A DNA stretch of 64,000 nt from Fimenecus sp051881435 (lineage in GTDB: Bacteria > Bacillota > Clostridia > Oscillospirales > Acutalibacteraceae). The position numbers and the translations under genes are program-made. The notes beneath the pieces are model-generated. The model was not told where the DNA came from. It made no database searches and saw only the letters and a list, made by a program, of their open reading frames with translations. The stretch is taken from the NCBI GenBank assembly GCA_051881435.1, contig JBJEPW010000010.1, positions 62,001 to 126,000 on the forward strand. Direction: 5' to 3'. Shown here piece by piece: positions 1-7,877 of the stretch (position 1 is the stretch's first letter; each line of letters begins with the position of its first letter).

Positions 1-741
1 CACGGTGATGTTACCCTCCACAGCAACGGTGATTTTTCAACCGCCGTTTGGGACGCAATAATTGTTGACAGCGACGCTGTTGAGTTTACATATTTGAGCC
101 CCGACGGTAAAGAGGGCTTCCCCGGCAACAAAAAAGTTACGGTAAAATACACCCTCACCGATAAAAATGAAATTGTCATTGACTACAACGCGGTGTCCGG
201 CAAGAAAACCGCCTTTAATATTACAAACCACGCCTACTTTAACCTCAAAGGCTACGACGGCGGAACTATTCTTGACCACACTCTGTATGTAAATGCAGAC
301 GCCTTTACACCCATGGGTGAGGGACTTCTCCCCACAGGCGAAATAAGACCTGTTGAGGGCACTCCCTTTGATTTCAGAGAGCCCAAGGAAATCGGCAGAG
401 ATATAGGTATGGACGAGGAACAGCTCAAAGCGGGCAACGGCTATGACCACAACTTCTGTATCAATGATTATGACGGAAATGTCCGCCTTGCGGCAACTGC
501 CACAGCCCCCAACGGTGTAAAGTTAGATTGCTTTACAGATATGCCGGGTACACAGCTTTATGTGGGCAATTTCCTTTGCGGAAAAATCGGCAAAAACGGC
601 GTTCCCATGGATTTGCGTACAGGCTTCTGCCTTGAAACACAGTATTATCCCAACGCTACAAACACCCCCTCCTTTAAAAACTGCGTGTTTGATAAGGACG
701 AGGTTATGAAATCCACAACAATTTACAAAGTTACAGTATAA
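1..741 (+). CDS. galM: Aldose 1-epimerase (mutarotase), 5' end missing
   Basis: Interconverts the alpha and beta anomers of hexoses such as glucose and galactose in the cytoplasm. The frame is open from base 1, so the window cuts the gene; 246 codons remain, and with a usual family length near 345 residues about 100 N-terminal residues lie outside. Visible family motifs are ITNHAYFNL with the catalytic histidine, GYDHNF in the middle, and FCLETQYYPN near the end with the glutamate that serves as general base. It ends 14 bases before ilvN, and the two may share a transcript although they are functionally unrelated. The identification is secure; regulation cannot be seen because the promoter is outside. 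Confidence 0.93.
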   Translation, partial: HGDVTLHSNGDFSTAVWDAIIVDSDAVEFTYLSPDGKEGFPGNKKVTVKYTLTDKNEIVIDYNAVSGKKTAFNITNHAYFNLKGYDGGTILDHTLYVNADAFTPMGEGLLPTGEIRPVEGTPFDFREPKEIGRDIGMDEEQLKAGNGYDHNFCINDYDGNVRLAATATAPNGVKLDCFTDMPGTQLYVGNFLCGKIGKNGVPMDLRTGFCLETQYYPNATNTPSFKNCVFDKDEVMKSTTIYKVTV

Positions 742-755
742 AGGAAGTATCTCAA

Positions 756-1274
756 ATGGAAGAAATGCAAACACAAAGAATTTATCTTGCCGCCCTTGTT
801 TATAACCGCACAGGTGTGCTTCTCCGCGTTGCGGGACTTTTCGCACGCCGCGGTTACAATGTGGTAAGCTTGACGGTTTCCGAAACGGAAAGTCCCGAAT
901 TTTCGAGAATGACAATTGTTTCCGATGTTGAGCCTTATAAGTTCACCATGGTTGAGCAGCAGCTTTCCCGACTTGAAGATGTTATCAAGGTTATCCGCCT
1001 TGATACGGGGCATCTTGTATCCTCGGAGCTTTTGCTTATTAAGGTTCACGCCCTTAACAAGGACAGAACAAGAGTTCTTAAAACAATAAACGGCTTCGGT
1101 GCAAAGGTTAAGGACATAGGCCACACTACGATTACCGCCGAGCTTACGGGACTTTCTTCACTTATTGACACCTTTATAGGTAAAATGACGAAATACGGAA
1201 TAATCGAGCTTTCCCGTTCGGGACTTACCGCTCTTGAAAGCGGCGATAAGAGCATTAAAGGAGTTGAAGAATAA
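756..1274 (+). CDS. ilvN: Acetolactate synthase small (regulatory) subunit
   Basis: Regulatory subunit of acetohydroxyacid synthase, the first common enzyme of valine, leucine and isoleucine synthesis; it binds valine and activates the catalytic subunit IlvB. The 172 residues start with an ACT domain (about residues 5-80, with NRTGVLLRVAGLFARRGYN and the SLTVSETE strand) followed by the C-terminal ACT-like half ending around the LSRSG segment. This is the normal length of the bacterial small subunit. The ATG follows GGAAG with suitable spacing. It sits 2 bases upstream of leuC, so ilvN, leuC and leuD form a branched-chain amino acid operon. No ilvB is in the window. Confidence 0.95.
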   Translation: MEEMQTQRIYLAALVYNRTGVLLRVAGLFARRGYNVVSLTVSETESPEFSRMTIVSDVEPYKFTMVEQQLSRLEDVIKVIRLDTGHLVSSELLLIKVHALNKDRTRVLKTINGFGAKVKDIGHTTITAELTGLSSLIDTFIGKMTKYGIIELSRSGLTALESGDKSIKGVEE

Positions 1275-1276
1275 TT

Positions 1277-2536
1277 ATGGGTATGACTATGACACAAAAA
1301 ATCCTTGCCGCCCACGCAGGACTTGACTATGTTTCGGCAGGTCAGCTTATCAATGTTAAGCTTGACCTTGTAATGGGCAACGATGTTACAAGCCCCGTTG
1401 CCATTAACGAGATGAAGGGCAAGGGTTTTACAGAGGTTTTTGACCGCAACAAAATCGCCCTTGTTATGGACCACTTCACACCTAACAAGGACATTAAATC
1501 AGCACAGCACTGCAAACAGGTCAGAGAATTTGCAAGAGAATATAAAATCAAGAATTTCTTTGATGTGGGGCAGATGGGCATTGAGCATGCTCTGCTCCCC
1601 GAAAAAGGAATTGTGATTTCAGGCGACACGGTTATAGGCGCCGACTCACACACCTGCACATACGGTGCATTAGGCGCATTTTCAACAGGCGTTGGCTCAA
1701 CGGATATGGCGGCAGGTATGATTTCAGGGATGGCTTGGTTCAAGGTTCCCTCTGCCATAAAGGTTGTTGTTACGGGCAAATTCAACAAGTATGTAAGCGG
1801 TAAGGACCTTATTCTTCACCTCATCGGTATGATTGGCGTTGACGGTGCTTTGTACCGTTCACTTGAATTTACGGGTGACGGAATCGCCAATCTTTCAATG
1901 GACGACCGATTCTGCATAGCCAATATGGCGATTGAATGCGGAGCGAAAAACGGTATTTTCCCCGTTGACGAAAAAACTCTCCGATATATGGACGGCAGAA
2001 CAGACAGAGAGCCCGTTATTTTTGAGGCTGACGCTGACGCTGAGTACGATGAGGTTATCACCATTGATTTGGGCTCACTCAAACCCACGGTATCCTTCCC
2101 CCATCTTCCTGAAAACGCACGCACTGTTGACAGCATTGAAAAGGTTTATGTTGACCAGGCGGTTATCGGTTCCTGCACAAACGGCAGAATTGAGGATATG
2201 CGCGCCGCCGCTGAAATACTCAAAGGCAGAAAAGTTAACGAGAATGTACGCACAATCATTATTCCCGCAACACAGAGTGTTTATCTTCAATGCATAAGAG
2301 AGGGACTTGCCGAAATTTTTGTTGAAGCAGGGGCGGTTTTCTCAACTCCCACCTGCGGTCCGTGCTTAGGCGGTCATATGGGTATTTTGGCAGAAAATGA
2401 AAAGGCGGTTTCCACCACTAACCGCAACTTTGTAGGCAGAATGGGGCATCCCACAAGCGAGGTTTATCTTGCAAGCCCCTATACAGCCGCCGCAAGCGCT
2501 GTTCTCGGATATATCGGCACACCCGATATGCTGTAA
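1277..2536 (+). CDS. leuC: 3-isopropylmalate dehydratase large subunit
   Basis: Catalytic [4Fe-4S] subunit of isopropylmalate isomerase, converting 2- to 3-isopropylmalate in leucine synthesis together with LeuD. At 419 residues it is the short aconitase-type LeuC common in Clostridia and archaea. Cluster ligands are visible in GSCTNGR (about residue 300) and in CGPCLGGHMG (about residue 360), and the ADSHTCTYGALG segment near residue 130 is typical of the family. An alternative start two codons downstream (MTMTQKILAAHAG) is possible. The stop codon overlaps an upstream in-frame ATG of leuD, and the leuD ribosome binding site lies just after the leuC stop. Confidence 0.97.
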   Translation: MGMTMTQKILAAHAGLDYVSAGQLINVKLDLVMGNDVTSPVAINEMKGKGFTEVFDRNKIALVMDHFTPNKDIKSAQHCKQVREFAREYKIKNFFDVGQMGIEHALLPEKGIVISGDTVIGADSHTCTYGALGAFSTGVGSTDMAAGMISGMAWFKVPSAIKVVVTGKFNKYVSGKDLILHLIGMIGVDGALYRSLEFTGDGIANLSMDDRFCIANMAIECGAKNGIFPVDEKTLRYMDGRTDREPVIFEADADAEYDEVITIDLGSLKPTVSFPHLPENARTVDSIEKVYVDQAVIGSCTNGRIEDMRAAAEILKGRKVNENVRTIIIPATQSVYLQCIREGLAEIFVEAGAVFSTPTCGPCLGGHMGILAENEKAVSTTNRNFVGRMGHPTSEVYLASPYTAAASAVLGYIGTPDML

Positions 2537-2550
2537 TGGAGGTATGTAAG

Positions 2551-3030
2551 ATGAAAATTCAAGGTAGTGTTCATAAATACGGTGACCATGTTGACACCGA
2601 TGTTATTATCCCCGCGCGTTATCTCAATACCGCCGACCACAAGGAGCTTGCCGCTCACTGTATGGAGGATATTGACAAGGATTTTGTAAATAATGTTAAA
2701 GACGGCGATATTATTGTTGCCGGCGTTAATTTCGGCTGCGGCTCTTCCCGCGAGCACGCTCCGATTGCCATTAAAGCGGCAGGCGTTTCCTGCGTTATTG
2801 CCAAAACCTTTGCGAGAATTTTTTACAGAAACTCTCTTAATATCGGGCTTCCTATTCTTGAATGTCCCGATGCCTGCGACGGTATTCAGGCCGGCGACGA
2901 GGTTGCTGTTGATTTTGACAAGGGTATTATCACAAACATCACAAAGGGAGAAAGTTACAAGGCTCAGCCTTTCCCCGAATTTATACAGAATATTATTTCA
3001 AAGGGCGGTTTGCTTGCTTCTTTAAAATAA
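2551..3030 (+). CDS. leuD: 3-isopropylmalate dehydratase small subunit
   Basis: Small (swivel-domain) subunit of isopropylmalate isomerase, partner of LeuC. The 159-residue product carries the signatures DVIIPARYL and FGCGSSREHAP of the family. I choose the ATG at 2551 rather than the one at 2536 because GGAGG lies at 2538-2542, 8 bases before 2551, which makes the upstream ATG part of the ribosome binding site. It is the last gene of the ilvN-leuC-leuD run. The partner genes leuB and leuA lie about 28-32 kb away on the other strand behind a T-box, so leucine synthesis is split between two loci in this genome. Confidence 0.96.
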   Translation: MKIQGSVHKYGDHVDTDVIIPARYLNTADHKELAAHCMEDIDKDFVNNVKDGDIIVAGVNFGCGSSREHAPIAIKAAGVSCVIAKTFARIFYRNSLNIGLPILECPDACDGIQAGDEVAVDFDKGIITNITKGESYKAQPFPEFIQNIISKGGLLASLK

Positions 3031-3040
3031 TAAAAAAATC

Positions 3041-3118
3041 CTGTCCAAAGGTCGGAACACATCTTCATCATTGTCATATGATGTATTGAAGGTCCCAAAA
3101 AACCGCCTTTGGAAAGGA
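3041..3118 (+). promoter_or_regulatory. Structured leader before the small cysteine-rich gene
   Basis: Between leuD and the small gene at 3130 the RNA can fold. TCCAAAGG followed by CGG near 3043-3055 is complementary to CCG-CCTTTGGA near 3102-3113 with one bulge, and inside it CATCAT and ATGATG form a second short stem. The 3' arm ends immediately before the AAAGGAGG ribosome binding site, so the fold could affect its access. I do not recognise a known riboswitch class; that it is regulatory is inference. Confidence 0.4.
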
Positions 3119-3129
3119 GGAAATTCGGA

Positions 3130-3276
3130 ATGTGTAACTTCTTCGGAAACAACTCATTGTTAATCCTCATTATCATCATAATTCTTCTTTCTGATGGTAA
3201 TTTCGGTTGCGGATGCGGTTGTGACTGCGATCGCGGCCGTAGAAACGATTGCGATTGCGGCTGTGGCTGCTGCTGA
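3130..3276 (+). CDS. Small membrane peptide with cysteine/glycine-rich tail
   Basis: A 48-residue gene not assigned to any family I recognise. An AAAGGAGG ribosome binding site stands a few bases upstream of the ATG, and a rho-independent terminator follows directly, which argues that it is real. The product has a hydrophilic start (MCNFFGNNS), an almost pure Leu/Ile stretch at about residues 10-20 that is probably a membrane anchor, and a tail of alternating Cys with Gly or Asp (ten cysteines after residue 26, ending CDCGCGCC). Metal binding or a role at the spore or cell surface can be imagined but neither is shown. It has its own structured leader and terminator between leuD and hflX. Confidence 0.75.
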   Translation: MCNFFGNNSLLILIIIIILLSDGNFGCGCGCDCDRGRRNDCDCGCGCC

Positions 3277-3299
3277 TGTGAAAAATAAATGAATTTAAA

Positions 3300-3332
3300 G
3301 CGGGCAGTGATTTTCACTGTCCGCATTTTTTT
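3300..3332 (+). terminator. Rho-independent terminator
   Basis: An 11-bp stem (GCGGGCAGTGA with TCACTGTCCGC, one G-U pair) with a three-base loop is followed by seven T. It ends the transcript of the small cysteine-rich gene and possibly the leu genes. The hflX start lies just behind it. Confidence 0.9.
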
Positions 3333-3342
3333 AGGTGGATTT

Positions 3343-4593
3343 ATGGATTTTCATAACATATCAAACGAGCCTGAAAAGGCATTGCTTATATGCGCCGATA
3401 CAGGCGATTTTGACGCCGAAGCTTCCGTAAACGAGCTTTCGCTGTTAGCGGAAAGTGCAGGCGCAAGAGTTGAGGGTACGATTATTCAACGCCGCGATGC
3501 GCCTGACGGTGTAACATATATCGGCAAAGGCAGGCTTTGCGAGGCGGAGCTTTTCTGCCACAATTCCGATATAGATTTGATTATCTGCGACGGTGAATTG
3601 TCCCCCTCACAGATACGCAATATTGAGAATATAACGAATGTAAGAGTAATTGACCGCACACAGCTTATTCTTGACATATTCGCCCTGCGCGCAAAAAGCC
3701 GCGAGGGCAAATTACAGGTTGAATTAGCCCAGCTTAAATATGCTCTGCCCCGTCTTACGGGCAAGGGTAAGGCTTTATCCAGGTTGGGCGGCGGAATAGG
3801 TACAAGAGGGCCCGGTGAAAGCAAGCTTGAAAGCGACCGCCGTCATATTATGAGGCGTATCAATATGCTGCAAAATCAGTTAGAGGATATTGAAAAAAGG
3901 CGTTCTCTCCTGCGCCGGCGCAGAGAAAAAAACGGAGTTACCACCGTGGCTCTTGTGGGATACACCAATGCGGGAAAATCCACGCTTATGAACGCTCTAA
4001 CCGACGCGGGTGTGCTTGCCGAGGACAAGCTTTTTGCTACTCTTGACCCCACGGCAAGAAAACTGAATCTATCGAACGGTCAGTCGGTTATGCTTATAGA
4101 CACGGTTGGTTTTGTGAGCCGCCTGCCCCACGACTTGGTAAAGGCGTTCAAATCCACCCTTGAAGAGGCGGCGCAGGCAGATATAATTCTTAATGTGTGC
4201 GACGCGTCCGACAAAAGATGCTCTGAGCATATTGAAATTACAACAAATATTTTAAAAGACCTGGGCTGTAACAGTGAAAACATTATTACGGTTATGAACA
4301 AATGCGATATGGCTGAAAATGTGTTCCGAATTCTGCCTTTCGGAAAAACCGTTATGATAAGCGCGTTAAAGGGAATAAATCTTGATTTGTTGCTGAAAGA
4401 GATTGAAAACTGCTGTAAATCAAATATTGTTGAACTTAAATTTCTTGTTCCGTTTATTGACGGCTCGGCGGCAAATGAAATAAGAAACAGCGGAAAGGTT
4501 ACCTCGGAGGATTTTTCACCCGACGGAACTGTTCTTACTGCGATTGTCCCTGCTCACATTGCCGATAAATATCAAAAATATGTAATTGAATAA
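3343..4593 (+). CDS. hflX: Ribosome-associated GTPase HflX
   Basis: HflX binds the large ribosomal subunit and can split stalled or stressed 70S ribosomes using GTP. The 416-residue protein has the N-terminal HflX domain (about residues 1-175, ending GGGIGTRGPGESKLE), a coiled linker, and a G domain with GYTNAGKST (G1), DTVGF (G3) and NKCD (G4), then a short C-terminal domain. I place the start at the ATG at 3343, preceded by AGGTGG; a longer frame from 3289 runs through the upstream terminator hairpin and is unlikely. The gene is flanked by a terminator upstream and by a separate promoter for the next gene, so it appears to be its own unit. Confidence 0.96.
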   Translation: MDFHNISNEPEKALLICADTGDFDAEASVNELSLLAESAGARVEGTIIQRRDAPDGVTYIGKGRLCEAELFCHNSDIDLIICDGELSPSQIRNIENITNVRVIDRTQLILDIFALRAKSREGKLQVELAQLKYALPRLTGKGKALSRLGGGIGTRGPGESKLESDRRHIMRRINMLQNQLEDIEKRRSLLRRRREKNGVTTVALVGYTNAGKSTLMNALTDAGVLAEDKLFATLDPTARKLNLSNGQSVMLIDTVGFVSRLPHDLVKAFKSTLEEAAQADIILNVCDASDKRCSEHIEITTNILKDLGCNSENIITVMNKCDMAENVFRILPFGKTVMISALKGINLDLLLKEIENCCKSNIVELKFLVPFIDGSAANEIRNSGKVTSEDFSPDGTVLTAIVPAHIADKYQKYVIE

Positions 4594-4604
4594 AAAAGTC
4601 CCTG

Positions 4605-4633
4605 TTGACTTAACATCAATACGGTGTTACTAT
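4605..4633 (+). promoter_or_regulatory. Sigma-A type promoter of the PI-PLC-like gene
   Basis: TTGACT at 4605-4610 and TACTAT at 4628-4633 are separated by 17 bases. The predicted transcription start near 4640 lies downstream of an ATG at 4632 and upstream of AAAGGAG, which supports the ATG at 4656 as the true gene start. Confidence 0.7.
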
Positions 4634-4655
4634 GAACTCAAAGGAGTGCTTGATT

Positions 4656-5969
4656 ATGAAAAAAGTCATTTCTGCCATAATTTCGGCAATGCTTGTTATT
4701 ACAATAATGATGTGTTTTGTCTTGTCCTCTTTTTCAGCAAAAGCGGTAAGCGGAAATAACTGGATGAGCGCTGTTTCAAGTTCCGTTAAGCTTACAGAGA
4801 TAAATATTCCCGGTACTCATGACAGCTGTACTCAATATGTTAATGCAAGCATTATTTCACGCACCCAAACGCTCTCAATTTCTCAACAGCTTCAAATCGG
4901 AGTGCGTTATTTTGATATGCGCTTTGAAAAGGTTGAAAACGGATTTATTGCGGTGCACGGTGCGGCGAACTGCAAGGTGGACGGTTCTGTTTTTGCCGAC
5001 GACCTTACTGCAAGTCAGGTTATTGCGGACTGCAAATCATTTTTAGCCGCCAATCCCACCGAAACCGTACTGTTTCAGTTGAAAGAGGACGACGGTGACG
5101 CAGGTACTTCATTTTATTCAAGCTTTTACGATTACTATATAAAGAGCAATCCGGATATTTGGTTTATTGAAAACCGCATACCCACCCTTGGCGAGGTTCG
5201 CGGCAAAATAGTGCTTTTGCGCGCAGTCAGCCTTGATACAAGCCGTTTTGACGACAGTAACAGCGGTATAAATTTCAGCCAATACCCATATATCGGCGAC
5301 CAGACGCAGTTTAATTACCAACGCAGAGATATTACAAAGACGGACGGCACAAAATACGCCTCAATGTATGTTCAGGATTCATACAAATTAGAGGGCGACG
5401 CAAAATGGACATGTATTAGTTCTTTCCTTGACTCGGAATTAAATTCCAACGAGTTTAACATTTGTATGACAAACTGCACAAGAATAAGTACGCCCCAATT
5501 CAACGCCCAGGATATAAACGGCAGGCTGAAACAATACAATTTCCAAAAAGGCAAGTGCTACGGTATAGTTGCTATGGATTTTGTAACGGACGAGCTTTGC
5601 AATACCGTTGTAAATACCAATTCGGAAGTAACGGTGAGTACCGGCGTCACATCAACAACCTCTGCCCCACCAGCGACCTCGGGCAGTAACAGCGTTACGC
5701 CCTCATCAAAGCCTACAACAACTGCAAAAGCAAATAATGAAAGCAGTACAGCACCGCAAAGCACGCAGGAGAGCGTAAGCAACGCAGAAATTGAAGAGAA
5801 TACATCAATATCGGAAACGGTCGAGAGTTCCTCGCAAATAGGCGGTGAAGACAGTAATCAAAAAGGAAAAATCAGTAAAGTGCTGATAATTTCTGTTGCT
5901 GCCGCCGCTGTTTTGCTCCTTGGCGGAGCGGGAATTGCCGCATATTTCATCATCAAAAAGAGAAAATAA
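4656..5969 (+). CDS. Surface-anchored phosphatidylinositol-specific phospholipase C-like protein
   Basis: The 437 residues begin with a signal peptide (MKKVISAIISAMLVI, cleavage around residue 35 after the SFSAKA segment). A PI-PLC X domain follows (about 45-300) with INIPGTHDS holding the first catalytic histidine, the YFDMRFE motif, and AVHGAA holding the second. A Ser/Thr-rich linker of about 90 residues follows, then one membrane span (KVLIISVAAAAVLLLGGAG) and a KKRK stop-transfer tail. The layout is that of a wall-spanning, membrane-anchored enzyme facing outside. The family cleaves phosphatidylinositol or GPI anchors, releasing inositol-phosphate products; the nearby inositol catabolic genes make a link tempting but unproven. 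It is transcribed alone, between its own promoter and a strong terminator. Confidence 0.9.
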   Translation: MKKVISAIISAMLVITIMMCFVLSSFSAKAVSGNNWMSAVSSSVKLTEINIPGTHDSCTQYVNASIISRTQTLSISQQLQIGVRYFDMRFEKVENGFIAVHGAANCKVDGSVFADDLTASQVIADCKSFLAANPTETVLFQLKEDDGDAGTSFYSSFYDYYIKSNPDIWFIENRIPTLGEVRGKIVLLRAVSLDTSRFDDSNSGINFSQYPYIGDQTQFNYQRRDITKTDGTKYASMYVQDSYKLEGDAKWTCISSFLDSELNSNEFNICMTNCTRISTPQFNAQDINGRLKQYNFQKGKCYGIVAMDFVTDELCNTVVNTNSEVTVSTGVTSTTSAPPATSGSNSVTPSSKPTTTAKANNESSTAPQSTQESVSNAEIEENTSISETVESSSQIGGEDSNQKGKISKVLIISVAAAAVLLLGGAGIAAYFIIKKRK

Positions 5970-5982
5970 CAAGAAAATACAA

Positions 5983-6013
5983 AAAATCCGCAGTTCAAAT
6001 TGAACTGCGGATT
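5983..6013. terminator. Bidirectional rho-independent terminator
   Basis: A perfect inverted repeat (AAATCCGCAGTTCAA and its complement, one-base loop) is flanked by A-rich sequence on one side and T-rich sequence on the other. It lies between the convergent PI-PLC-like and ybaK-like genes and can serve both. Confidence 0.92.
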
Positions 6014-6038
6014 TAATTTTACCTATTTTCGGTTTTAT

Positions 6039-6509
6039 TTATGCCATCGGTTTGGAAACATCTATCCATTCCTTAAAGTTTGAGTATTCCTCAAGCTGAG
6101 GGATTGTCAGTTCAATGGCGCTGTTTGAACTGCCGCAGGCAGGAAATACCGTATTGAATCTTTTTAAAGATTCGTCCAAATACACCTCAACTCCGTCCTT
6201 TATTGCAAACGGACAAACTCCGCCTATCTGATGACCTACATACTCCTCCAATTGGTCGGGGGTCATCATTTTGGCTTTTGTATGGAAAACCGCCTTGTAT
6301 TTGGGATTATCCACCTTCACATCCCCTGCCATAAGTATGAGCACGGGCTGTTCGCCAACCATAAAAGACAAGGTTTTTGCAATTCGTGCACACTCGCAGC
6401 CGAGCGCCTGCGCCGCCAATTCAACAGTAGCGCTGGAAACGGAAAATTCAAGAACCTTTTCCTCCATACCGAACTGCTTGAAATATTCTTTACATTTTTC
6501 TATGGACAT
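6039..6509 (-). CDS. YbaK/EbsC-family aminoacyl-tRNA deacylase
   Basis: Members of this family hydrolyse mischarged aminoacyl-tRNAs, such as Cys-tRNA(Pro), or bind related substrates in trans. The 156-residue length fits a free-standing editing domain. Visible features are the CARIAKTLSFMV strand with its conserved lysine region, KVDNPKYKAVF, and the GGVCPFAI segment (GGVSP/CPFG in relatives). It lies 9 bases downstream of the TfoX-like gene and closes the run of minus-strand genes that starts with the inositol operon. The exact substrate cannot be told from the sequence. Confidence 0.88.
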   Translation of the reverse strand: MSIEKCKEYFKQFGMEEKVLEFSVSSATVELAAQALGCECARIAKTLSFMVGEQPVLILMAGDVKVDNPKYKAVFHTKAKMMTPDQLEEYVGHQIGGVCPFAIKDGVEVYLDESLKRFNTVFPACGSSNSAIELTIPQLEEYSNFKEWIDVSKPMA

Positions 6510-6518
6510 TTTTATTCC

Positions 6519-6839
6519 TCAACTTTTCTTTTTGCGGGGTTTTGGCAACGCAGTTATCGGCTCCAACAAATTTACTACCGCTTGCAGTTGTTCGCGGTCG
6601 TCGGCATCTATGATGTAATGCGGTTTTGCGCCGTCATAAGGCGCGCCCACATCGTTTTCACCGAGCAAATCGGAAAGGACTTCCCTCACCTTAACAAACA
6701 CGGTATTATCACAAACCATTAAAATCGGTTTATCGTTGACATACACCATATATTCGCCGAACATTTTGCGATACCGCACACAGCCGCAAGGCGCAATTTG
6801 TTCGCAGACATACTGCGCAAACTCTAAATTCGTTGCCAT
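6519..6839 (-). CDS. TfoX N-terminal domain protein
   Basis: A 106-residue protein consisting only of the TfoX/Sxy N-terminal domain, with the typical VRYRKMFGEYMVYVNDKP core and the ending LLEPITALPKPRKKK. In Proteobacteria Sxy/TfoX controls competence, but stand-alone N-domain proteins in Bacillota have no settled role. The ATG at 6839 is chosen; a TTG at 6851 directly after the iolG stop is possible. No clear Shine-Dalgarno sequence is visible, so it may be translated by coupling to iolG. Confidence 0.85.
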   Translation of the reverse strand: MATNLEFAQYVCEQIAPCGCVRYRKMFGEYMVYVNDKPILMVCDNTVFVKVREVLSDLLGENDVGAPYDGAKPHYIIDADDREQLQAVVNLLEPITALPKPRKKKS

Positions 6840-6851
6840 AGTGTGCCGCAA

Positions 6852-7859
6852 TTACTGAATTTCGGAAAGTTTAACAGGTCTGCCCTCGTTTGCCGATTTT
6901 TCGGCGGCAAGGGCAATTTTCACCGACTGCAAGCCTGCGTGGATACCGACGGGGGTTTCCGTATCGTTTTCAACGGCATCGCAGAATTCTCTGACTTCCT
7001 GCGAGAAGCTTTCCATATATCTTTCAAGGAAGAAATAGAGAGGCTTTTCACCTGTTACGCCGTCGGCGGTGGAAATCACTGCGGAAGAAAGCGTATCGTT
7101 TGCGGTCGCAACCATACCCTTTGAGCCGAAAAGCTCTGCTCTCTGGTCATAACCGTACATTGCCTGACGGGAATTGTCGATAACAGCAAGTGCGCCGTTT
7201 GCCATTTTCATGGAGATGATGGCGGTGTCGAAATCGCCGTATTCACGAATTCCGGGATTGATGAGTGCATCGGCATACACATACAACTCCTCAACATCGC
7301 TGTTGGTAAGGAAGCAAGCCATATCGAAATCGTGAATGGTCATATCGAGGAAAATGCTTGCCGCACAGTAGCCCACAGGAGGTGCCTGCGGGTCACGGGA
7401 AGTGATTTTGAGAATTTGCGCGTCGCCGATTTTGCCCTCGTCATACGCCTTACGAATTGCGGCGAAATTGTGGTCAAAGCGGCGGTTAAAGCCAACCTGG
7501 AATTTCACTTCGGGGTGTGCTTTCAATGCGTCAGCAATTTCTAAAATTTTGTCCACGGTATTTGCAAGGGGTTTTTCGCAGAAAACATGCTTGCCTGCGT
7601 TAATCGCCTCAATGGAAATCGGTGCATGCGTATCGGTTGACGAGCAAACCATAACTGCGTCAATCTCTGCATCGTTGATGATTTCTTTGTAATCCTTATA
7701 GATTTTTTCAACGCCGAAGCCCTTGATGAAAGCCTCTGTTTCATCATTCATAAAGGGGTCTGCCATTGCAACAACCGTTGCATTTTTTACATGGTAGGAA
7801 ATGGATTCCAAATGCACCTTACCGATGCGCCCCGCACCGATGATACCGATTTTTAACAT
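6852..7859 (-). CDS. iolG: Inositol 2-dehydrogenase
   Basis: Oxidises myo-inositol to scyllo-inosose (2-keto-myo-inositol) with NAD, the first step of inositol breakdown. The 335-residue Gfo/Idh/MocA protein has a Rossmann motif GIIGAGRIGKVH at the N-terminus, the VFCEKPLANT motif with the catalytic lysine near residue 95, and DMTIHDFDMACFL with the Asp/His pair near residue 175. A GGAGG ribosome binding site precedes the ATG. It is separated from the rest of the iol genes by a transposase gene and REP repeats, which suggests that a once-continuous operon has been invaded. Confidence 0.93.
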   Translation of the reverse strand: MLKIGIIGAGRIGKVHLESISYHVKNATVVAMADPFMNDETEAFIKGFGVEKIYKDYKEIINDAEIDAVMVCSSTDTHAPISIEAINAGKHVFCEKPLANTVDKILEIADALKAHPEVKFQVGFNRRFDHNFAAIRKAYDEGKIGDAQILKITSRDPQAPPVGYCAASIFLDMTIHDFDMACFLTNSDVEELYVYADALINPGIREYGDFDTAIISMKMANGALAVIDNSRQAMYGYDQRAELFGSKGMVATANDTLSSAVISTADGVTGEKPLYFFLERYMESFSQEVREFCDAVENDTETPVGIHAGLQSVKIALAAEKSANEGRPVKLSEIQ

Positions 7860-7877
7860 AGATATACCTCCGATATA

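Noticed and set aside
2536..2550. Upstream ATG as the leuD start
   Set aside because: The bases after it are the GGAGG ribosome binding site for the ATG at 2551.
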